Source: Plumapathes pennacea
Taxonomy: Eukaryota > Cnidaria > Anthozoa > Antipatharia > Myriopathidae
Assembly: GCA_964036295.1 (NCBI GenBank)
Contig: OZ038472.1
Coordinates: 15,830,885 to 15,894,884, forward strand
Direction of reading: 5' to 3'
Length of the DNA stretch: 64,000 bases
In this document: piece by piece, positions 56,701-64,000 of the stretch
Layout of the letters: each line of letters starts with the position of its first letter
Position numbering within the stretch: position 1 is the stretch's first letter
Program-made: the position numbers and the translations under genes
The notes under the pieces: model-generated
Told to the model about the DNA's origin: nothing
The model's input: the letters and a program-made list of their open reading frames with translations, nothing else
Databases searched by the model: none

Positions 56701-59445
56701 AAACAGTGTAAATAAATTTCGGCTCCGGAAGCCATGTTGTAGCAGTTTTTATTCAGGTTTAAACCACATGTTTCCATTGTGCTTGCTCGTGTGTGTGGAT
56801 TATCGTCGGCTTAAAATTGGTGGAAATTGGAATCTGTATTTCGTGACGTTATTTCTCTTACTTTAATAGTCCCAACAAGGAAGCCCCTGTACCCTAAGGA
56901 CCGCAAGATCACCACAAGACAGGACAGAGGTTTATACTTTTATTATATTTAGTTAACTGGCACTCAAATATCAGGCTCGTTTCTAGTTGTAAATTGACCT
57001 CTATACAATCTCTCTTGACAAGGGTGGCTCGCTACGTATCTACCATTTTGTTGTCGCACGTTAATTCAAAGCTTCTACTTTCCAGGCATGAAGCGGGCCA
57101 AGACTGCTGATGCTCTAAAGCCACCGACGGCAGATAGCGCGTACCCGCAGAACAGACCCCACAGGGCTGGGGTGAGTAGACGTTTGGCGCTTGTGTGTTA
57201 ATGGGCATGCATCATTTATGAACACATAGTATAAATCTGCAGACAAGAACATCTAACTCATCTTCTGAGGACGACAAAGTGAGAATGAAAGAGAGAGAGT
57301 CGGAGATAAATAAGCTAGCTAAAACGAAATATGAATGAAGAAGGGAAAAGAGAAAGCAGAACGTGAAAAAGGGCATGCGGAGAGAAAGGTTGGAAAAGTC
57401 AGTGAATTGCTTGCAGCGTGTGTGTCCCGATTCTATCGTTCCCTTGAAAGGTTGTGAATAATTCCAGTACATTCTCCACGTAGTCTTCAGTAGAAAGCAG
57501 ATCCCGGACAACAAACGTGTTCCTTTCAAGAAACAAGAACGGAGGAAGCCAGGAAAGCCTCCCAAGGAAGTCTCTTGGTGAGCAGTGATAAGTGACCGAA
57601 GCTTCTTGTCACATCTATTCTGACCAGAATCTCTGTTGGTGAAGGTTTTTTTTTTTCTTTCTTTTCAAAATTTGCAGACAGTGCAGTGCTACGTCTGTTT
57701 TTTTTTTTTTTTTTTTTTTGTCCGTGTCTATGCACCATTGTTTGTGTGTCTACTGGTGTCTGCATCAAGTGTGCGTGACTGTGCAGGTGTCCATCTGTCT
57801 GCGTCTAAGCGTGTGTCTGTCTGTCTTTATCTTTGTAGCTTTGTATCATTCTGTACACGTGTCTGCACGTTTGCTTGTGTGTATTCGAGCCTGCGCGTTT
57901 GTCTGTATTTGTGTCTATGCGCGTTTGTGTGTGTGTGTGTGTGTGTCTGTTTTATTAGTGTCTGTGTTCTATGTCATCAAGTCCTTGTCATTAACTTCCT
58001 TCACCGGTTTTCATCATTTCAGTTAAGCGCATATCAAAACAGAAGGATGGTCTGTCGTCGTCTATGGATTCTCTCAAAGATGCAGACAAGAGCAAGGTGG
58101 GTCAGCGAACAGAGGCTATCCTGTCCAGCAGTATCACGCTGGGAGTGAAATCACGTGATATCACAACAATGTTCTGTAACTTTTCAGATTTCGGGTGAAG
58201 ATAGTAGCGGGTCGAGTCCTGCCTCGTCTGCGAGCTCAGAGAAGATAAGAGAAAGACAAAAAGTAAACTGTAATGGTAACATTACTTCAGTGGAACCTGG
58301 TCGGCCCGGCTTGTCCAAAAGGTTGTCTCAAAGTGGATCAGCAAGGTCAGCAAGGGAAAGGGCACCTAAAGGTAACAGGTTCATTTTGTGCACTGGATCG
58401 TAGTTCCTCTCTGGGCCCAGTTTCTCAAAGCATGATTAGGCTAATCCTGGATTGAGTCTAAACTTTCTTGTCATTTATAAGCCTGAAAATGCGAAGGTTT
58501 CGTCCACGACGACTTCCTTGATACGTTTTGAGCTGGAACAAGCTTTAACAAAACCCTGCAGTTTATTGGCAGAAACGTCGAGAGAAAAAAAATTTGTTAA
58601 TCTTAGATTAGGTTAATCGGCTTTCGAACAACCGGGCACTGGTTTCTAAAGTGGCCACTGGCCTTCGTTTGGTAATTTCAGGGAGAATCAGGAGGTCTAG
58701 CCTTCCTGAAAGTCAAAAACAGCAAGAACCAGTCAAGTCGAGCCCGAAAACGAAGGAAGGTCCGCGTTTATCGACAATGGAGATTCGTCTTGAACAGCAG
58801 GACACAAGGTGAACACTTTTGACAGTGATTAGAGGCCAACTTCTCCTCTTAAGCATAGTCAGCTGTAAGTAGTTTAATGTGGAGAAAGTGTTAAGTGATA
58901 CCTTTGTTGGGTTCAAGCTGTTCACATTATCAATTCTCCTAACACAATTGAGGCATAGATACTTCAGCAATGTGTTAGCTTACTGCGGAAACGGTGAAGA
59001 CCTGTGAGCGTTCACAATTTTTTTTTCTCTCTCTTTTTCTTCAGGGCGTCCGCACAGCCGGGCCGGGGGATCGAGCTGGTTGTTGGGGGACTGGGTTCTA
59101 TAAGTATAAACAGCAAGGCAGGCGTTCATGTTGGTGATGAGTAAGTTGACCCTTGGATCTTGACTGTTGACCCTTGACCCTTAAAAACGAGAACGGTGTC
59201 GTGCTGCTCCTTACTGGACTTCAATTGGTAGAGATTTTGGTTACTGTTTCTTCTTTCTTTCTTTCTTATTGATTTATTATTGACTTGTCTATTGATGCAG
59301 AAAACCGCCAAGACCGACCAAGAAAACCCAATTTGCTGCTTCCTTTGACGAGCTCAAGCAAGTCCACAGAGTCCAGCTATCCCCCCAGCTGCATAAACGT
59401 TCAAAGAGCTCAGGAAGTTCCAATGGAAGAAAATCCAAAAACTGA
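41734..59445 (+). CDS. Armadillo-repeat and triple fibronectin type III protein, 25 exons
   Basis: Exons: 41734-41939, 43614-43800, 49920-50050, 50532-50632, 50898-50992, 51381-51577, 51718-51796, 52166-52271, 52802-52885, 53188-53337, 53795-53914, 54107-54186, 54429-54495, 55065-55189, 55577-55648, 55749-55821, 56233-56325 (or -56331), 56870-56929, 57086-57171, 57484-57577, 58023-58096, 58188-58371, 58682-58808, 59045-59140, 59301-59445. Every junction keeps frame: 943 residues. Residues about 45-330 are armadillo-like (AGNAAYVIGSLAE, MNAAGTMGTLAE, SNAALVLARL, MNAAFAIGRLC, KNACFALSCIA). FN3 domains lie at about 368-445, 446-534 (PSAPQSLRV.. KITWRPPEAANG.. SSLPPDTDFTFEV) and 535-624 (PPKPVLHV.. 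LIQWDNP.. SLRPNTEYTVTV). The tail, 625-943, is basic, Ser/Lys-rich and probably disordered. No signal peptide or membrane helix is seen, so I infer an intracellular scaffold. I cannot name an orthologue. Start: first in-frame ATG after TAG at 41710. Intron 4 uses a GC donor (CAG|GCAAGT). Confidence 0.85.
43096..43271. mobile_element. Fold-back MITE A in intron 1 of the ARM-FN3 gene
   Basis: Outer arms TATTTATTACATAAACTCTG and its near reverse complement, then TTTCCGCCACT..AGTGGCGGAAA inner arms. The centre is a perfect 16-bp-arm hairpin (ACACACGTAAAAATAT, 43151-43183). Confidence 0.85.
43271..43417. mobile_element. Fold-back MITE B in intron 1, abutting MITE A
   Basis: AGAATAATAC..GTATTATTCT ends, with long inner arms GAGATATGAAATTTATCTTC and its complement around a TCGTTCGCTTCGCTCACTCG centre. 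It begins at or within a base of the end of MITE A. Confidence 0.85.
43916..43990. repeat. Two degenerate 34-bp-type units left of the 19-bp array
   Basis: CATAATCCCGGGTGGGAT, three GGTGGGAT repeats, then GTGGGATCCTGCCTGGGATG and TTCCATAATCCC. These are recognisable members of the family that dominates 45406-49575. Confidence 0.8.
43991..45127. repeat. 19-bp tandem array, about 60 units
   Basis: The consensus unit is ACATGTAAGGAAGGTGCAT, with recurrent variants (GCATTCATG, GGAAAGTG, TACATACAAGG). It lies in intron 2 of the ARM-FN3 gene. Since 19 leaves remainder 1 on division by 3, three units give a 19-residue antisense repeat with no stops; I do not regard the resulting 311-codon minus frame as a gene. 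Confidence 0.98.
45243..45405. repeat. 72-73-bp tandem duplication, 2.2 copies
   Basis: GATGAACTGAAACAAGTTCAT starts near 45243 and 45315, with a third partial start at 45388. The third copy runs without a gap into the first 34-bp unit through the shared AAGTTCC. Confidence 0.9.
45406..49575. repeat. 34-bp palindromic, CpG-rich tandem array, about 120 units
   Basis: The unit is CCCGGGTGGGATCCCG followed by CCCGGGATGTTCCAGAAT. Inside it, ATCCCGGGTGGGA and TCCCGCCCGGGAT form a 26-bp palindrome centred on GGATCC with one T:G mismatch. The left half is nearly invariant, while the right half varies at fixed positions (CGCCCGGG, CGCGCGGG, CGCCTGGG, CACCCGGG; GATG, GAAG, GATC; CAGAAT, CATAAT, CGATAAT, CATAAACC). 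Degenerate units trail to about 49645. All frames on both strands are nearly stop-free, including a 1458-codon minus frame, because the unit lacks stops in any phase. Located in intron 2 of the ARM-FN3 gene. Confidence 0.99.
52660..52772. mobile_element. Fold-back element C in intron 8
   Basis: 42-bp arms at 52660-52701 and 52731-52772, with 39 of 42 positions complementary (AGGCCCGTTTCAA.. to ..GTGCCGAACTCAA), around a 29-nt loop. It ends 29 bp before the next exon. Confidence 0.9.
53353..53426. mobile_element. Fold-back element D in intron 10, perfect 28-bp arms
   Basis: GCCCAGTCCCCAGCCGTCGG-type arm at 53353-53380, with its exact complement at 53399-53426 and an 18-nt loop. It starts only 15 bp after the exon 10 donor. 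Confidence 0.92.
54224..54352. mobile_element. Fold-back element E in intron 12
   Basis: Perfect 31-bp outer arms (GGACTCTTATTTACCACG..) plus an 11-bp inner arm (ATGGTCAAAAT) around a GAGGCGCTTCGC centre. It starts 37 bp after the exon 12 donor. Confidence 0.92.
54556..54984. repeat. (GAT)n-type trinucleotide tract in intron 13
   Basis: Imperfect GAT/GGT/GAC repeats, interrupted at about 54613-54708. They generate Met/Asp- or His/Ile-rich chance frames on both strands. Confidence 0.97.
57698..57960. repeat. T22 run and GTGTCTGT-rich tract in intron 20
   Basis: T run 57698-57719 followed by irregular GTGTCTG/GCGTTTGT repeats and a (GT)n stretch near 57928-57946. Confidence 0.9.
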
Positions 59446-60596
59446 GGGTTGGGAGGATTTAGGGCCAGGAATAACTGCTAAAATGTCTATTAGGACCTGG
59501 TTGCACTTGTAACTTTAACGCGAACAATGTCGACATTAAGGTATGTAGTATAAATAGCGCTTTGACGCCGGCCAACAACGCCGGTAAGTTGCTTCCAAAC
59601 TTTGGATAAGCCGTCGTTTTCCTCTTCAACTATACCATCTCTTGTGAATAGACTTAAATACGTAAGAAAAGAAAAGAAAACGTTTTCGGGCATTTATAGA
59701 ATATGAATGAGATGTGGCAGACTAAAAAAATGTTATTTAACAAGAAAATGTTATGTAATGTTCAAAAGATAGATTCGTCTCCGGCAACCATAAGATTTAA
59801 AATACAATTATTTTAAATGTTCTATTATCACTAAAATCAAGATACTGGAGGATGACATAAGACTCCGCAGTTTTGATTGACGAGAATTACATGATTCATA
59901 TTGCTTTTATTGTTATTGACTTTTCAATTTATGCATTTACAGATGATTTCAAATACGGTAGATAAATTTGTCAAATTCTGATTCTCAAAGATAAAATGTA
60001 ATTGAGAATTTAATTGCAATTTTAGACCCAAGTTGACCACTAATTCAAGCGATATAACTACTATCAACTGATCTATAGAGAAACTAATTTATAGTGAAAT
60101 TTATCAAATAAATTTATTTATTTTGTCAGACTTTAGGGCGTAGTCTTGCTGTACCATTTAGCCAAAAACAGTCCTTGCGAACTCTGGCATGTTTGTCTGT
60201 ACATAACTACCTGTAAATACTTGGTCAAGGGGCACATTTTTTGCGTCTCTCGGGTGCGATTTACCAGTCGGCTTTGGTGTTTTGTATTTCGGGGCCCGCG
60301 ATCCGCGATCCTTCATTACCCGCGAGAATTGACCAAGTTCCCCCCCCCCCCCCCCCCCAACCTACCCCCCTTCTCTTCGCAGGTCTTGCCTCGCCCTGTT
60401 CCTATTTGGGCCATACACGGGCGTACAGAGCAGTCGTGCTTTGAATCTAAAGCTTAGGAGATAACGTTTGCGTGGTGTAGCAGGAAGGAAACAAAAAATG
60501 ACAGAAGAACAACGTGGTCGAGCGGCCACAAGCTGTCGCAGACTGGCGTACATTCCAACCAGGCGAATTGCCACGTGCAAATGGAACATTTTATAA
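59446..60596. other. 3' flank of the ARM-FN3 gene
   Basis: Probable 3' UTR, then intergenic AT-rich sequence. A C19 run lies at 60340-60358. At about 60478-60575 there is a degenerate relative of the 61.4-62.1 kb repeat (ACAACGTGGTCGAGCGG, then CATTCCAACCAGGCGAATTGCCACGTG). Confidence 0.5.
60107..60112 (+). terminator. Candidate polyadenylation signal of the ARM-FN3 gene
   Basis: AATAAA 662 bp after the stop codon, followed by TTTATTTATTTTG. Confidence 0.45.
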
Positions 60597-61060
60597 AGCC
60601 CCATGCACACGAGCAAGTTTTCTGTGACAAATGATTTGCCCGTGTTTTCGGTCGAGCAACTTATTTTTTCACAAGTTTTTTGACAAATTTTCGTTGTTTC
60701 TTTTCCTTCTCACTTTGACTTCCATAAACTTTTCGCGTGATCTCAAAGCCTCCAGCAAGAGGCTAACTGCATTATTTGGCTAATTCAAAGACTTTGTTGT
60801 CAAAGTTGTGGATGCCGCTATCTTGACCGTGCGAACACGCTTGCAAATGAAGACATGGGAACTAAAGTTTTCCGAAAAACTTGAAAAGGTTTTGGTGTAC
60901 ACGATCAAATTTCACATGTGACAAGTTTTCCTTGTCATAAAAAAAGCTAGCACGCCAGCTTTTCAGCAAACGCATTTGTCACAGAAAATTTGCCCAAATT
61001 TTCTCATGTACACGAGCAAAAAAATCTTGTCATAGAAAACTTGCTCGTGTGCATGGGGCT
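60597..61060. mobile_element. 464-bp MITE with about 33-bp terminal inverted repeats
   Basis: AGCCCCATGCACACGAGCAA at the left and TTGCTCGTGTGCATGGGGCT at the right; the arms continue inward (GTTTTCTGTGACAA against TTGTCATAGAAAAC) with one mismatch. Sub-terminal AAAACTTG/CAAGTTTT motifs recur inside. No coding capacity; superfamily not determined. Confidence 0.85.
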
Positions 61061-61223
61061 GAAATATGTGGCCTGACCGATAAGAACCAATGAGCGACGA
61101 GAGACCAAACACGTAAATACAATGTGTCTGCCATTCTTGCCATTTGGATACCACGTGAAGTGCTGTGATGACTTCAGATGATACTCTGTGAAGTGACGAA
61201 AACGGAAGCTTGATCCATGACAA

Positions 61224-61293
61224 ATCCTAGCCAAAAATATCCATCTTGGTCCGAGCAAATCCTAGCCAAAAATATCCATCTTGGTCCGAGGAA
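61224..61293. repeat. Tandem duplication of about 36 bp
   Basis: CAAATCCTAGCCAAAAATAT, then CCATCTTGGTCCGAG, occurs twice head-to-tail. Confidence 0.95.
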
Positions 61294-61390
61294 GGGGCAG
61301 CGCGCTCGCTGACACTTACTGAAACACACGTGGTTTGCATCTGAAGACTTGCCAGCTCTGTTCAAGAAGATAACTTTCACTCGTGACAGC

Positions 61391-62060
61391 AGGAATAAAT
61401 TCTGCAAAGTAAACTGGACAGAAGACGAAAGGACTACAACGTGGTTGAGCGGAAGAGGTTGTTCCTGAAAAACGACAGAAGTCCTGACACGTTCTACAAG
61501 CTGCAATTCAACCAGACAAACTGTTACGTGCGGGAAAAGCAGCAAGTTTGATGAAACAAAACAAAATTTTTAAGAAACGGCTGTTGGGGGTAGGACGGCG
61601 AGCTCGTTGGTAACGAACTGCAATGCGCGGAATAAAGTCTGCAAAATAAACTGGACAGAAGACGAAAGGACTACAAGGTGGTTGAGCGGGAGAGGTTGTT
61701 CCTGAAAAACGACAAAAGTCCTGACACGTTCTACAAGCTACAATGGAACCAGACGAACTGTCACGTGGAGAAAAGCAGCAAGGACGGCGAGCTGCTTCAT
61801 AACGAACTACATCGCGCGGAATAAAGTCTGCAATATAAACTGGACAGAAGACAAAAGGACTAAAACGCGCGCGCGGTCGAGCGGAGGAGGTTGTTCCCGG
61901 AACAGTGAAAAACAACAGAAGTCCTGACACGTTTTACAAGCTGCAATTCAACCAGAAGAACTGTCACGTGCGGGAAAAGCAGCAAGTTTGATGAAACAAA
62001 ACTTTTAAGAAACGGCTGTTGGGATTAGGACGGCGAGCTGGTTGGCAACGAACTGCATCA
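61391..62060 (+). repeat. Three coding-like tandem repeats (238, 189 and 243 bp)
   Basis: Units start at 61391, 61629 and 61818 with GGAATAAA.TCTGCAAA. In copy 1 one frame reads LDRRRKDYNVVERKRLFLKN, then DRSPDTFYKLQFNQTNCYVR, then a stop. Copy 2 keeps the frame further, with mainly third-position and conservative changes. Copy 3 has an early stop. Each unit includes, or in copy 2 a shortened form of, an ending like DGELVGNELH. The family is not recognised; decayed tandem exons or a transposon-derived repeat are both possible. Confidence 0.6.
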
Positions 62061-62527
62061 AAGAAAAACGCCTTTTGTGCAGGCTGCTAAGGCGAACTCG
62101 GCAGAAAGAAGGAATGCGACACGAAGGTAATGTCTTTTGTAATGACCTGAGAACTGGGGCTGGGAAGCAAGCAGTAAAATGTGGTTGTTGCGGTTTGTCG
62201 AACTGGTGGTTGCACTAGCTAAATCAGTTTAGTGCTTGAAACTTTCTGACATTTTATAGAGACCTAAATTTACAATGACAATGCGGTTTCAAAACGATGT
62301 TTCACTTTTATCATAACGTCTCTCTTTGTTACAAGTTTCCAAAATTAGACAGTGCTTTCCTGTGTGTACTCTAGATATTCAATCAGTTATTTTCACTGTT
62401 GTTTTTACAAGTTCTTTATCAAAACAGAATACCTTAATTTCTTGGAATAAGTAAATTGGATAACCAGGAGACTAAGAAGTTCATTTTCTCCCTACAGTGA
62501 TTTCCTGGGGCAAGTTTCAATTCTTAA

Positions 62528-62758
62528 AACCAAGCGGACGGGCTTGGCGAGTTGGTTGGCAACTTTGTCACGGAGCTGGAGGGAGACGGCGAAATTGTCA
62601 AGTCGTTTGAACTGACTGGAAAGCAGAAGCTTGACAACACAGCTGGAACAAGCAGATTCGAAGGCAAAGTTCAACTCGAGGAACCAAGCGGACGGCGAGG
62701 TCTGGTTGGCAACTTTATCGCCACGGAGACGGACTCACCAAGGATAACATCGTTGTAG
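62528..62758 (+). pseudogene. Coding-like fragment with repeated LVGNF motif, no start codon
   Basis: An open frame from after TAA (62525) to TAG (62756) reads GELVGNFVTELEGDGEIVKS, then SFELTGKQKLDN, then RRGLVGNFIATETDS. The motif LVGNF(V/I)(A)TE occurs twice, and its DNA (GAGTTGGTTGGCAAC) recurs at the ends of the 61.4-62.1 kb units. There is no ATG and no acceptor leading into this frame. It is probably a remnant of the same decayed gene or repeat; I cannot assign a function. Confidence 0.4.
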
Positions 62759-63168
62759 AGAGATGCTGAAAAACGAGGTAAAATAATTCACAGCAAAACC
62801 CTCTTCACATAGCCTCTGCCGAGGAACGTTACAACCATAAAGTAGACAAATTAATTAGACACCTAAATAGTGAATTCAATGAAAAAAATAGGTTAATTGT
62901 AGTATACATTAGATGTGTGTCTTCCTGAACGGGTAAATAGGTGTTGTAAGTCTGTTTGCAATGTTTACAGCTGCATATGCAGGCAAAGGCACCATGGATG
63001 TCAATACTTTACAAGCGCTTTTAATTACATTCAATTTCCCTTTAAATTGTGGGTGTCAGAATTCCGGCTGTTGTGAATACTTGCAGCAAACAACTGAATC
63101 CTCGTTCACAAATTAAGCTTTCACGGTGAACGGCCCGCAGTTATTTCTTAATTTTGTCACATTGATGT

Positions 63169-63420
63169 CGAATATTTTTATTTAAATATCTTTTTTCTCT
63201 TCTTAATCAGCTCTGTCCCTTTCTCTTCTATTCTCTCCATTTCTCATACTGGTTCCAAGCTTTGGCTAGCTAGTACATCATCGTCTTGGTCCAGGATTTT
63301 CAAATTTCAATTTTGCTTCGTGTTTGGAATTTGTCGCAAAGATCACCATAGTCTTTCTGGTGCGAAGTGTCGGCAGCAGTTTTTCCTGCGTCATCTTGCT
63401 TTTCTCAGACATAAGTGCAT
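63169..63420. repeat. Left copy of a 252-bp direct repeat
   Basis: Nearly identical to 63551-63803 at a constant offset of 383 bp. It contains TTTAAATATCTTTTTTCTCT and CCATTTCTCATACTGGTTCC blocks. Confidence 0.95.
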
Positions 63421-63550
63421 GTTTGGATGATTTAAATGATACATTATTTTCACCAATTCTTACGACACTACATCATTCACGCAGCTTCTCTTTGTATGAT
63501 CTTCTATTATGGAAGGTTACAATATCTAAAAATAATATACCCATGGCCCT

Positions 63551-63803
63551 CGATATATTTTTATTTAAATATCTTTTTTCTCTTCTTAATCAGCTCTGTC
63601 CCTTTCTCTTCTATTCTCTCCATTTCTCATACTGGTTCCAAGCTTTGGCTAGCTAGTACATCATCGTCTTGGTCCAGGATTTTCAAATTTCAATTTTGCT
63701 TGGTGTTTGGAATTTGTCACAAAGATCACCATAGTCTTTCTGGTGCGAAGTGTCTGCAGCAGTTTTTCCTGCGTCATCTTGTTTTTCTCTGACATAAGTG
63801 CAT
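63551..63803. repeat. Right copy of the 252-bp direct repeat
   Basis: Differs from the left copy by scattered single changes (for example TTCGTG/TTGGTG, GTCGCAA/GTCACAA, CGGCAG/CTGCAG). A 130-bp spacer separates the copies. Confidence 0.95.
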
Positions 63804-64000
63804 ATTTGTCTCTGGTGAGCATCTTACCAGAGTTTGTTTTAAAGTGAACCTGCAGGATTTCCGTCAGCTTATAAATAAATAAAAGAAGACTTGCAGGGGA
63901 CAATATTGCAAAAGGGTGTTCTGCAAAGCTTGTTTCATTTGCCAAGATTCGCCCCAAATATTAACCAAAGTCTCTCAGTTTTACATTGTTTTTTAAATCA

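Noticed and set aside
63661-63957. 98-codon minus-strand frame over the right 252-bp repeat
   Set aside because: Lys-rich and possibly coding, but no family recognised and no intact counterpart in the left copy; kept only as a note under the direct repeat.

Overview
The window is eukaryotic nuclear DNA. It is AT-rich, with intron-containing genes that use GT-AG (and one GC-AG) splice sites, single-exon receptor genes, microsatellites, poly-T tracts and many short fold-back elements. The gene content (an intronless rhodopsin-like receptor, a Crypton-derived DUF3504 protein, zeta-crystallin, an armadillo-plus-FN3 protein) and the palindromic MITEs suggest an early-branching animal, most likely an anthozoan cnidarian such as a stony coral. 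That placement is inference; no marker gene fixes it.

Layout. 1-14.4 kb: no gene I can assign, but an exon-like start with a duplicated ATGGC site, a (TTA)n tract, several copies of a dispersed repeat built on monomers of about 86-92 bp, and two isolated exon-like islands. 14.42-17.15 kb: one single-exon gene for a 575-residue DUF3504 (Crypton recombinase-derived) protein that stops just before the second half of the catalytic domain. 16.3-29.1 kb: gene-poor, with poly-T tracts, palindromes and two piggyBac-like MITEs. 29.16-30.24 kb (minus): a class A GPCR. 33.06-33.56 kb (minus): a coiled-coil protein of unknown family. 34.3-36.4 kb: a 33/66-bp minisatellite and two small transposon-like elements. 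37.18-40.83 kb (plus): an eight-exon CRYZ gene of 326 codons. 41.73-59.45 kb (plus): a 25-exon gene whose model joins in phase throughout to 943 residues, with armadillo repeats, three FN3 domains and a basic Ser/Lys-rich tail. 59.4-64 kb: a MITE, degenerate coding-like tandem repeats and a 252-bp direct repeat.

The most unusual structure is intron 2 of the armadillo-FN3 gene. It holds a 19-bp array of about 60 units and a 34-bp array of about 120 units over 4.2 kb. Each 34-bp unit contains a 26-bp near-perfect palindrome and is CpG-rich in an AT-rich setting. The array shows higher-order duplications at offsets of exactly 37 units (1258 bp) and 35 units plus 12 bp (1202 bp). Other introns of the same gene carry five distinct fold-back elements, so the pre-mRNA should be exceptionally rich in long hairpins.

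CRYZ and the armadillo-FN3 gene lie head-to-tail on the same strand, about 0.9 kb apart. I see no sign that the genes in this window work in one pathway.
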